A stretch of 19,136 bases of DNA from JAVVFH01 sp032250585 (lineage in GTDB: Bacteria > Pseudomonadota > Gammaproteobacteria > Xanthomonadales > SZUA-36), in assembly GCA_032250585.1 (NCBI GenBank), contig JAVVFH010000040.1, positions 1-19,136 on the forward strand, read 5' to 3'. The notes below the pieces were generated by a model. The model made no database searches. It was not told the origin of the DNA and saw only the letters and a program-made list of their open reading frames with translations. How positions within the stretch are numbered: the first letter of the stretch is position 1; each line of letters begins with the position of its first letter. Shown here in pieces: positions 1 to 6,392 of the stretch. Both the position numbers and the translations under genes were made by a program.

Positions 1-80
1 GGCCTGGCGGCGTCAACCCGCCCGGCTTTTCGCGCTGCCCTCTGAACCGGATCGAACATCAACTTGTCCCGCCTGCCCAT
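1..80 (-). CDS. Possible 5' end of an unidentified leftward gene (partial)
   Basis: A minus-strand frame opens with ATG at 80 and stays open to the window edge (26 codons, beginning MGRRDKLMFDPVQRAARKAG). A second ATG in the same frame lies at about 59, with a GGGA sequence about 8 nt before it. The peptide is basic and looks like a plausible N-terminus, but it is too short to assign a family. A candidate promoter lies upstream at 159-186 on the same strand. It could equally be chance. The divergent position relative to tsaD is where rpsU sits in many gammaproteobacteria, but this is not the RpsU N-terminus. Confidence 0.22.
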   Translation of the reverse strand, partial: MGRRDKLMFDPVQRAARKAGRVDAAR

Positions 81-158
81 CGCTCACCCGCGGCCACAAC
101 GGGCCGACCAAAAATCTGTCGTCGGGCTCGGCGCATTCTCCCATGATTGCTGCAAACG

Positions 159-186
159 ACGATAGCACAGGCTGGCCTTGCGGCAA
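159..186 (-). promoter_or_regulatory. Candidate leftward sigma70 promoter with extended -10
   Basis: Read on the minus strand: -35 TTGCCG (186-181), 16-nt spacer, -10 TATCGT (164-159), with TGC just before the -10 as in an extended -10 element. It would transcribe toward the partial frame at the left edge. Each hexamer matches consensus at 4 of 6 positions. The stretch 81-240 otherwise shows no convincing gene on either strand. Confidence 0.28.
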
Positions 187-240
187 CGACGGCAGGTGGC
201 GCGGGTGATGGCCCGGGCGGCAGTCGGATGCGGGCGCCCA

Positions 241-269
241 TTGCACTGCGGCGCCGGCGCATATATATC
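241..269 (+). promoter_or_regulatory. Candidate tsaD promoter
   Basis: TTGCAC at 241-246, a 17-nt spacer and TATATC at 264-269 (alternative -10 TATATA at 262-267 with a 15-nt spacer). Base composition switches here from GC-rich to AT-rich. Transcription would start near 276, which puts the inverted repeat at 280-328 inside the tsaD leader RNA. Each hexamer matches consensus at 4 of 6 positions. Confidence 0.4.
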
Positions 270-279
270 AATAAAGAAC

Positions 280-328
280 CTGATTACGTACACTATTCGG
301 CCATCGACTGAGCCATATACGTAATCAG
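280..328. repeat. Perfect 11-bp inverted repeat upstream of tsaD
   Basis: CTGATTACGTA at 280-290 is repeated in reverse complement as TACGTAATCAG at 318-328, with a 27-nt spacer (291-317). Each arm ends in the self-complementary hexamer TACGTA. The right arm ends 11 nt before the ATG at 340. It could be a leader RNA hairpin, a two-site operator, or the ends of a tiny mobile remnant. The arm centres are 38 bp apart, which is not a whole number of helical turns, so a two-site operator on one helix face is less favoured. Confidence 0.7.
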
Positions 329-339
329 AAAAATGAATT

Positions 340-1374
340 ATGAAACAGGACAACACCGTGCGGGTACTCGGCATCGAAACTTCGTGTGATGAGACCGGCG
401 TCGCGATTTACGACAGCGAGCGCGGCCTGCTCGCGCACGCACTCTACTCGCAGGCGCACATCCACGCGGAATACGGCGGCGTGGTGCCGGAAATCGCCTC
501 GCGCGACCACGTCCGGAAACTGATCCCGCTGCTGGACCAATGCCTCGAGGAAGCCGGCTGCGGCCGCGAGGATCTCGACGGTGTGGCCTATACGGCCGGC
601 CCGGGGTTGATCGGGGCGCTGCTGGTCGGTGCTTCGATGGGGCGGGCGCTGGCACTCGCACTGGACCTGCCCGCGGTCGCAGTCCACCACATGGAAGGGC
701 ACCTGCTGGCGCCGCTGCTGGAACCCGACCCGCCCCGGTTTCCCTTCGTGGCGCTGCTGGTCTCCGGCGGCCACACGATGCTGGTCGAGGTCAGCGCCAT
801 CGGTTCGTACCGCCTGCTGGGCGAAACCCTCGACGACGCCGCCGGCGAGGCCTTCGACAAGACCGCCAAGTTGCTGGGGCTGGGCTACCCCGGCGGGCCG
901 GCGCTGGCGAAGGCGGCCGAGGCCGGCGACCCGGAACGCTTCGCCTTTCCGCGGCCGATGACCGACCGGCCGGGACTGGACTTCAGCTTCAGCGGGCTCA
1001 AGACGCACACGCGCAAGCTCTGGCAGCAACACGCCGAAGAGCCCAAGGCCGTAGCCGACATCGCGGCCGGTTTCCAGAAAGCGGTGGTCGACACGCTGGT
1101 CATCAAGTGCCGGCGCGCCGTGAAGCAGGCGCGCTGCGGGCAACTGGTGGTCGCCGGCGGCGTCGGCGCCAACCGCGCGCTGCGCGAGGCGTTGGCGCGC
1201 GACGGGCGGAAGAACGGCTGGCAGGTGTCGTACCCGCGCATCGAGTTTTGCACCGATAACGGTGCGATGATCGCCTTCGCCGGTTACCATCGTCTGCGGT
1301 CCGGACAAGTCGATTCGGACCGCATCCAGGCGCGTCCGCGCTGGCCAATGGACGAACTGGAAGCACTCGGTTGA
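340..1374 (+). CDS. tsaD: tRNA N6-adenosine threonylcarbamoyltransferase TsaD
   Basis: TsaD (Kae1/Qri7/Gcp family) transfers the threonylcarbamoyl group from TC-AMP to A37 of ANN-decoding tRNAs, working with TsaB and TsaE in the cytoplasm. The protein has the family N-terminus GIETSCDETG, the metal-binding HMEGH motif at residues 117-121, the SGGHTM segment, the DRPGLDFSFSGLK block and FCTDNGAMIA with the conserved Asp near the C-terminus. Collinear with E. coli TsaD (337 aa). From ATG 340 it has 344 residues. GTG at 358 gives 338 residues starting (M)RVLGIETSC, which fits the family better and has AGGA 7 nt upstream, whereas ATG 340 lacks a Shine-Dalgarno. The stop overlaps the upstream open frame of folB. 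plsY, which sits after tsaD in some gammaproteobacteria, is absent here. Confidence 0.97.
   Translation: MKQDNTVRVLGIETSCDETGVAIYDSERGLLAHALYSQAHIHAEYGGVVPEIASRDHVRKLIPLLDQCLEEAGCGREDLDGVAYTAGPGLIGALLVGASMGRALALALDLPAVAVHHMEGHLLAPLLEPDPPRFPFVALLVSGGHTMLVEVSAIGSYRLLGETLDDAAGEAFDKTAKLLGLGYPGGPALAKAAEAGDPERFAFPRPMTDRPGLDFSFSGLKTHTRKLWQQHAEEPKAVADIAAGFQKAVVDTLVIKCRRAVKQARCGQLVVAGGVGANRALREALARDGRKNGWQVSYPRIEFCTDNGAMIAFAGYHRLRSGQVDSDRIQARPRWPMDELEALG
347..350 (+). promoter_or_regulatory. Ribosome binding site favouring a GTG start for tsaD
   Basis: AGGA at 347-350 lies 7 nt before GTG 358. It lies inside the reading frame if ATG 340 is used. Only an A-rich stretch precedes ATG 340. This argues for 358 as the main start. 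Confidence 0.45.
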
Positions 1375-1403
1375 AATCCAATAGCAGACCCCAACAGCAG
1401 ACC

Positions 1404-1775
1404 ATGGACAAAGTATTCATAGAAAACCTGATTGTCGAGACGGTCATCGGCATCTTCGATTGGGAGCGCGAAATCCGCCAGGCGGTCAGCCTCGACCTCG
1501 AGATGGACTTCGACATCCGCCGCGCCGCACAAACCGACGCCATCGAAGACACACTGGATTACAAGGCCGTTTCCAAGCGCCTGATCCACTTCATCGAGCA
1601 GAGTGAATTCCAGCTGGTCGAAAGCCTGGCCGAGCAGTGCGCCGCCATCGTGCTGGGTGAGTTCCCGGTTCGCCGGCTGCGCCTGAAGTTGAGCAAGCCC
1701 GGCGCGGTGCGCGGTTCCAGCGCGGTTGGCGTGATCATCGAGCGGGGCGCGGCGAAGGAAACTCCGGCCCCATGA
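1404..1775 (+). CDS. folB: Dihydroneopterin aldolase FolB
   Basis: FolB cleaves 7,8-dihydroneopterin to 6-hydroxymethyl-dihydropterin and glycolaldehyde, and can also epimerise it, in folate synthesis. The protein is 123 residues (E. coli 122). It shows the N-terminal core IGIFDWERE with Glu21, Tyr53 in LDYKAV, Glu73 in LVESLAE, and Lys98 in KLSKPGAV, the expected active-site set, ending with GVIIERG. The frame is open from a TTG at 1371, but ATG 1404 matches the family N-terminus (MDKVFIEN, compare MDIVFIEQ in E. coli) and is chosen. It starts 29 nt after the tsaD stop and ends in an ATGA overlap with folK, so tsaD-folB-folK is very likely one transcript with coupled translation of folB and folK. 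Confidence 0.96.
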   Translation: MDKVFIENLIVETVIGIFDWEREIRQAVSLDLEMDFDIRRAAQTDAIEDTLDYKAVSKRLIHFIEQSEFQLVESLAEQCAAIVLGEFPVRRLRLKLSKPGAVRGSSAVGVIIERGAAKETPAP

Positions 1776-2254
1776 GCGTCGCTTACCTTGGCCTCGGCAG
1801 CAACGTCGATGCCCACGACAACATCCGGTCCGGGATCAGGGCGCTGCGCGCCGAATTCACCGAGGTGGCGTTGTCGCCGGCCTACCGGGCGGCCGCGGTG
1901 GGCTTCGAAGGCGCGGACTTCATCAACCTGGTGGCGCGGATAGAAACGGAGAAAACGCCGCTGCAACTCAAGCGCTTTCTCAGCCGGCTCGAAGACCACC
2001 ACGGGCGTCAGCGCGACGTGCCCAAATTCTCAGACCGAACCCTGGACATCGACATCCTGATGTACGACGACCTCTATTTGCTGAGCCCCCTGCTGGAGAT
2101 TCCGCGCGACGAAATCCTCAGTTCCGCACACGTGCTGAAGCCGCTGGCGGACCTGGCGCCCGAGTTGCTGCACCCGGTGTTGCGCCAGCGCATCGGCGAC
2201 CTGTGGGACGCCTTCCCACAGGGCGGTGCCAGCCTGGAGCCCGTCGAGCTCTAA
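1772..2254 (+). CDS. folK: 6-hydroxymethyl-7,8-dihydropterin pyrophosphokinase FolK
   Basis: HPPK transfers pyrophosphate from ATP to the FolB product, the next folate step. The 160-residue protein has YLGLGSN at 5-11, the signature FSDRTLDIDIL at about 86-96 with the magnesium-binding aspartates, and a C-terminal KPLADLAPE block. ATG 1772 overlaps the folB stop by ATGA. One difference from E. coli FolK: the segment that there reads LPHPR is here EIPRDEILSSAHVL at about 109-122, so the usual His is shifted or lost. I recall this form in other gammaproteobacterial HPPKs, so it is probably a subfamily trait. The gene converges on folM with a 15-bp gap and no evident terminator. Confidence 0.93.
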   Translation: MSVAYLGLGSNVDAHDNIRSGIRALRAEFTEVALSPAYRAAAVGFEGADFINLVARIETEKTPLQLKRFLSRLEDHHGRQRDVPKFSDRTLDIDILMYDDLYLLSPLLEIPRDEILSSAHVLKPLADLAPELLHPVLRQRIGDLWDAFPQGGASLEPVEL

Positions 2255-2269
2255 CCCTGGTTTTCGCGC

Positions 2270-3007
2270 TCAGATGTTCAGCGAGCGCCCGCCGTCCACC
2301 GCAAGTATCTGACCGGTCACATACGGCGCGTCCAGCGCCAGGTAGCTAACGGCCGAGGCGATGTCGGAAGCCCGGCCGAGTCGCCCGAGCACAGTGCGGC
2401 GGAGAATCGCCTGTTTTGCGGCGTCGGTGAGCTCGTTTTCCGGCCACAGGATGGCGCCCGGCGAAACGCCATTGACCCGCAGCGCGGGGCCGAGTTCTTT
2501 GGCCAGCGCGCGCGTCATCATCGCCAGGCCCGATTTGGAGATGCAGTACACGGCATGGCCACGCATCGGCCTTTCGGCGTACACGTCGAGGATGTTGACC
2601 ACCGAGCCACCAGCCGTTCGCAGCGGCTCCAACAATGCCTGCACCAGGAAATAAGGCCCGCGCAGGTTGCTGTCGACCAGGTCGGCCCACTGCCAGGCGA
2701 GGGTCTCGCCGACTGCCGTGGGATAAAACCGCGAGGCGTTGTTGACCAGCACCGAGAGGCTGTCCCAGTGACCCGCGACCTGGCTGGCCAGCCTGGCAAC
2801 GCTGTCCGGGTCCGAGAGATCGGCCTGGACGGTAAATGCGCTGCCGGCCCGTTCGCGGTTCAGGCGCCCGGCCAGCTGCGCAGCGGCGGGTTCATTGGCG
2901 TTGAAGTGCAAGGCCAGGTCACAGCCGCGCCGATGCAAATCGGTGCTGATGGCGGCGCCGATGCGCGCCGCCGCGCCGGTCACCAGCGCGGTTTTTCTAC
3001 TGGACAT
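2270..3007 (-). CDS. folM: Pteridine reductase / dihydromonapterin reductase-like SDR (FolM family)
   Basis: A 245-residue short-chain dehydrogenase with a Rossmann fold. Its cofactor motif is TGAAARIG (10-17), i.e. TGxxxRxG rather than TGxxxGxG, which is typical of NADPH-dependent pteridine reductases (PTR1/FolM). The catalytic block has Asp141 in NILDVYAE where classical SDRs have Ser, then Tyr154 and Lys158 in YCISK, again the PTR1 pattern. The C-terminus GQILAVDGGRSL is family-typical. Likely substrates are dihydropterins or dihydrofolate. The neighbouring folB and folK support a pterin role, although it is on the other strand. It starts 30 bp from the divergent methyltransferase gene, so the two promoters must overlap or be read into. 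A general SDR of another substrate is the alternative. Confidence 0.87.
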   Translation of the reverse strand: MSSRKTALVTGAAARIGAAISTDLHRRGCDLALHFNANEPAAAQLAGRLNRERAGSAFTVQADLSDPDSVARLASQVAGHWDSLSVLVNNASRFYPTAVGETLAWQWADLVDSNLRGPYFLVQALLEPLRTAGGSVVNILDVYAERPMRGHAVYCISKSGLAMMTRALAKELGPALRVNGVSPGAILWPENELTDAAKQAILRRTVLGRLGRASDIASAVSYLALDAPYVTGQILAVDGGRSLNI

Positions 3008-3037
3008 GCTTCGTTCTCTTCAACACACTGGCAGCCT

Positions 3038-4198
3038 ATGTCCCGCCACATCCTGCCTGAACCTCCGGCCGAGCTCAAGCGGCTCAGTGCCGCACTCTGC
3101 GGCCGCATTCGCGATGAGATCCGCACCAATGGCCCGATGCCATTTGCGCACTTCATGGAGCGGGCGTTGTACGAACCCGGGCTGGGCTATTACTCGGCCG
3201 GCTTGCACAAGTTCGGCGCCAGCGGCGATTTCGTCACGGCCCCCGAAACCGGCTCGCTGTTCGCCGCCTGCCTGGCCGGGCAGGCCCGCGAACTGGCCGC
3301 CCTGCTCGGCCGCTACGACATCCTCGAAGTGGGCGCCGGCAGCGGCCGGCTGGCCGCCGACCTGTTGCGCCTGCTGGACGCCGAACAGGCACCCCGGCGC
3401 TACCTCATCCTGGAGCGCAGCGCGGACCTGCGAAAGGTGCAGCGCGAGTGGATCGCGGCAGCCGGCGACGGACTGCTCGAGCGCGTGCAATGGCTGGACC
3501 GGCCACCCGCGGAAGACTGGCAAGGCCTGCTGCTGGCCAACGAGGTCATCGACGCGTTGGCCGTTGAGCGTTTTCGCGTGGCCGCCGGGCGCGTCGAGCA
3601 GGTCTGCGTGCGCGAGGCTGACGGCGGTTTTGACTGGGCGTACCGGCCCGCACCGGCGGAACTCGAACGGGCAGTGCGCGCCCTCGGGGTGGATTTCGCG
3701 GACGGCTACCGCTCCGAGATTCTTCTTCATTTATCCGCCTGGCTGGCCGCGATGACGCAACGCTTGAGCCGCGGATTGGCCCTGTTCATCGATTACGGTT
3801 ATCCCCGAAGCGAATATTATCTGCCCGAGCGCCGTGACGGCACCTTGATGTGCCACTACCGCCACCGCGCCCACGACGATGTATTCTTCTGGCCGGGTTT
3901 GCAGGACATCACCGCCTGGGTGGATTTCACGGCACTGGCCGAGGCGGCGGACGGCTGTGGACTGGAGGTCGAGGGCTATACCAGCCAGGCGATGTTCCTG
4001 CTGGGTTGCGGTATGGATCGCATCCTGACCGCGGAAATGGAAACGGCCGAGGACGGCGGGCTGGCCATCGGCATGGAAGCGAAGCAGCTGACGCTGCCGG
4101 CGCTGCTGGGCGAGCGCTTCAAGGCCATGGGGCTGGGGCGAGGCATCGAACGGCCCTTGCGCGGCTTCAGCCTGCAGGATCTGCGTCACCAGCTGTAG
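3038..4198 (+). CDS. SAM-dependent methyltransferase, MidA/NDUFAF7 (COG1565) family
   Basis: A 386-residue class I methyltransferase. The N-terminus has the family block YEPGLGYYSAG followed by GDFVTAPETGSLF. Motif I is ILEVGAGSGR at about 95-104. LLANEVIDAL in the middle matches the ANE(V/L)xDA motif, and FIDYGYPRSEYY precedes the C-terminal lobe. In mitochondria NDUFAF7 dimethylates an arginine of complex I subunit NDUFS2; the bacterial substrate is not established. ATG 3038 is chosen because upstream of it the open frame runs antisense through folM. The last 32 bp overlap the 3' end of cca on the other strand, a true tail-to-tail coding overlap. Family assignment is firm; function is inferred from homologues. 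Confidence 0.9.
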   Translation: MSRHILPEPPAELKRLSAALCGRIRDEIRTNGPMPFAHFMERALYEPGLGYYSAGLHKFGASGDFVTAPETGSLFAACLAGQARELAALLGRYDILEVGAGSGRLAADLLRLLDAEQAPRRYLILERSADLRKVQREWIAAAGDGLLERVQWLDRPPAEDWQGLLLANEVIDALAVERFRVAAGRVEQVCVREADGGFDWAYRPAPAELERAVRALGVDFADGYRSEILLHLSAWLAAMTQRLSRGLALFIDYGYPRSEYYLPERRDGTLMCHYRHRAHDDVFFWPGLQDITAWVDFTALAEAADGCGLEVEGYTSQAMFLLGCGMDRILTAEMETAEDGGLAIGMEAKQLTLPALLGERFKAMGLGRGIERPLRGFSLQDLRHQL

Positions 4199-5420
4199 GC
4201 GGCGGCAGGGCGGCGATCGCCCGGATCCGCTGCTCGCGCAGCATTCGCCCGATTTCGGCGCCCTGCCGGTCGCCGGTTTCGAGGTCCCTGGCGCGCACCG
4301 CGAGGACCGCGTCTAGGGCCGTCCGCAAACGCTCGGCCTGCGGATAGGGGCGGTCCTGCAGCCCTTCACGCCCCCGGTAATCGGCCTCGCAGGCATGCAC
4401 GAAATCCGTCAACATGTCCGGGCGCCGCAGCAGGTCCGCCGCTTCGATCAGGGCCATCAGCCAGCCGGGGCGCAGTTCGCAGACCCGGTGGCAGCGCAGG
4501 TGCAGCTCGCAGACTTTCAGCGCCAGGTCGCGGAAGGCGTTGGGCGCCCGCAGGCGTTCGCAGACCCGTTCGACCAACGGCAAGCCGGTTTTCTCGTGAC
4601 CGATGTGGCGCGGCCATTCCGCACGCGGCGTCAGGCCCTTGCCGAGGTCGTGCAGCAGCAGCGCGAACACCACTCGCGGCGACCACTGCTCGCGCGCCGC
4701 CAGGTTCATCGCCATCAGCAGGTGACGGCCGGTGTCGATTTCCGGGTGATGGGCCGCAAGCTGTGGCACACCGAACAAAACGTCGACCTCCGGCAGCAGG
4801 CGCGCCAGCGCGCCGCATTGGCGCAGCAGGTCGACGAAGACGCCCGGGCGCTCGGTGGCCATCGCCTTGGCGATTTCCGTCCAGACCCGCTCGGGCACCA
4901 GGTGCTCCAGCTCACCCGAGGCGGTCATCCGGCGCATCAGTTCCAGCGTCGATTCGTGCACGCGGAAACCCAATGGAGCAAACCGCGCGGCGAAGCGGGC
5001 CACCCGCAGCATCCGCAGCGGGTCTTCGCCGAATGCGGCGGAAACATGGCGTAGCCGGCGCGCCTCCAGGTCACGCGCGCCGCCAAAGGGATCGACCAGG
5101 CGCCCCTTGCTGTCCAGCGCCATCGCGTTGATGGTGAGATCCCGCCGCTCGAGGTCTTCTTCCAGCGTCACGCCGGGATGGAAATCGACCTCAAAACCGT
5201 GGTAACCGTGCCCCTGTTTGCGCTCCGTGCGCGCCAGCGCGTATTCCTCGCCGGTTTCGGGGTGCAAAAACACCGGGAAAGACGCGCCGACCTGGCGGTA
5301 GCCTTCTGCGAGCAGCTCTTCCGGCGTCGCACCAACCACCACCCAGTCGTGCTCATGCGGATCGATCCCCAGCAGGCCGTCGCGAACCGCGCCGCCCACC
5401 AGGTACACCGATCTTTGCAT
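4167..5420 (-). CDS. cca: Multifunctional CCA protein (tRNA nucleotidyltransferase with HD domain)
   Basis: Adds or repairs the 3' CCA of tRNA without a template; the gammaproteobacterial form also carries an HD phosphohydrolase domain. The N-terminus has YLVGGAVRDGLLG and HDWVVVG, the class II nucleotidyltransferase head with its metal-binding acidic pair. ERRDLTINAMA, then DPFGGARDLE and GEDPLRMLR follow. The HD motif HDLGKG starts at His257. Length is 417 residues (E. coli 412). ATG 5420 (MQRSVYLVGG) is chosen because the open frame upstream of it overlaps the NDUFA9-like gene and has no family similarity. It starts 7 bp after that gene's stop, so it is the last gene of the slt operon. Its end overlaps the convergent methyltransferase by 32 bp. 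Confidence 0.97.
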   Translation of the reverse strand: MQRSVYLVGGAVRDGLLGIDPHEHDWVVVGATPEELLAEGYRQVGASFPVFLHPETGEEYALARTERKQGHGYHGFEVDFHPGVTLEEDLERRDLTINAMALDSKGRLVDPFGGARDLEARRLRHVSAAFGEDPLRMLRVARFAARFAPLGFRVHESTLELMRRMTASGELEHLVPERVWTEIAKAMATERPGVFVDLLRQCGALARLLPEVDVLFGVPQLAAHHPEIDTGRHLLMAMNLAAREQWSPRVVFALLLHDLGKGLTPRAEWPRHIGHEKTGLPLVERVCERLRAPNAFRDLALKVCELHLRCHRVCELRPGWLMALIEAADLLRRPDMLTDFVHACEADYRGREGLQDRPYPQAERLRTALDAVLAVRARDLETGDRQGAEIGRMLREQRIRAIAALPPPTAGDADPAG

Positions 5421-5427
5421 GCGACGG

Positions 5428-6360
5428 CTAAGCCCGTTTCCGGAACTGGTCGAGGTGTTTCTGGTGCGACGTGCCGTTGATGTAACCGGGCACGACGGTT
5501 TCCAGCGACCGCGGCCGGATTCCGAAGCGCTCGAGGGCGTTTTCCTCGCTGACATTGTCGACCTGCAGGGAAAGGTAATTGTCGGTCGAAAACGGTTTGC
5601 CGGGCACGAAGTCCATCACACGCCCCTGCAAGCGGGACAATCCATCGGACAGGCCGATGATCTTGCGCCGCAAGCCGGCCGTGCGTGCAGTGAATTCCAC
5701 CAGTTCCCGCAGCGTGTAAACTTTGGGCCCGACCAGCGGCAGCGTCTCGCCCCAGGTGGAGCGGTCTTCCAGCGCGGCGGTCATGGCCGCCGCCACATCC
5801 CTGGCCCAGACCGGCTGCATGCGCGCGTCGGGACAGGCCAGCGGCAGCACGGGTGCGAATTTGAGCAAGCCGGCAAAACGCGTGAAAAAAGAATCGCCGT
5901 CGCCGAAGATCACCGAAGGCTGCACGATGGTGGCGTCGATGTCCTGCGCCGCGCGGATGCGCTCCTCGGCCAGGCCCTTGGTTTTCAGGTAATGGCTCTC
6001 GCCTTTGCCCGCGTTCAGCGCGCTGACCTGCAGCAAGCGGCGCACGCCCGCCGCGCGCATGGCCTCGAGCAGGATTTCGGTGAGTTCGACGTGAGCACGA
6101 TAGAAGCCCTGCCCGCTGCGACCGGACTCGTTTAAAATCCCCACCATGTTGAGCGCCGCATCAGCGCCTTCGAGTTGCTCGCGCAGGGCCGCGGGGTCGT
6201 AGATCGATACCTGGCGCACGTCCACGCGCGGGATGATCGTCAGTTCGCGGTGACCGAACCGGTAGCGGCTGAGCGTAATGCATCGATGCCCGACCGAAGA
6301 CAGCTGCGGCAAGAGATGGTGACCGACGAACCCGGTCGCCCCAAGCAGTACTATTCGCAT
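5428..6360 (-). CDS. NAD(P)-binding SDR-like protein, complex I NDUFA9-subunit family
   Basis: A 310-residue atypical short-chain dehydrogenase. LLGATGFVGHHL at 5-16 is the GxxGxxG dinucleotide-binding loop, VSALNAGKG then Tyr124 and Lys128 in YLKTK give a YxxxK pair, and VQPSVIFGDGDSFF is the block shared by NDUFA9-like proteins. No transmembrane segment is evident. In mitochondria NDUFA9 is an accessory subunit of complex I. The free-standing bacterial members have no firmly assigned role and may bind NADPH or quinone intermediates. It lies 32 bp after slt and 7 bp before cca in one leftward operon. No respiratory complex I gene is in the window. A generic nucleoside-diphosphate-sugar epimerase is the alternative call. 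Confidence 0.84.
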   Translation of the reverse strand: MRIVLLGATGFVGHHLLPQLSSVGHRCITLSRYRFGHRELTIIPRVDVRQVSIYDPAALREQLEGADAALNMVGILNESGRSGQGFYRAHVELTEILLEAMRAAGVRRLLQVSALNAGKGESHYLKTKGLAEERIRAAQDIDATIVQPSVIFGDGDSFFTRFAGLLKFAPVLPLACPDARMQPVWARDVAAAMTAALEDRSTWGETLPLVGPKVYTLRELVEFTARTAGLRRKIIGLSDGLSRLQGRVMDFVPGKPFSTDNYLSLQVDNVSEENALERFGIRPRSLETVVPGYINGTSHQKHLDQFRKRA

Positions 6361-6392
6361 TTAAAGCTCCTTGAAGCCATTGGCCGGCAGGT

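Noticed and set aside
325..1308. A 327-codon open frame antisense to tsaD
   Set aside because: Arg/Gln/His-rich shadow of the well-conserved tsaD frame with no recognisable motif.
2555..3037. A 161-codon N-terminal extension of the methyltransferase
   Set aside because: It is antisense to folM and the family N-terminus begins at ATG 3038.
5421..5555. A 45-codon N-terminal extension of cca
   Set aside because: It overlaps the end of the NDUFA9-like gene and is low-complexity Ser/Arg/Thr-rich; the family starts at MQRSVYLVGG.
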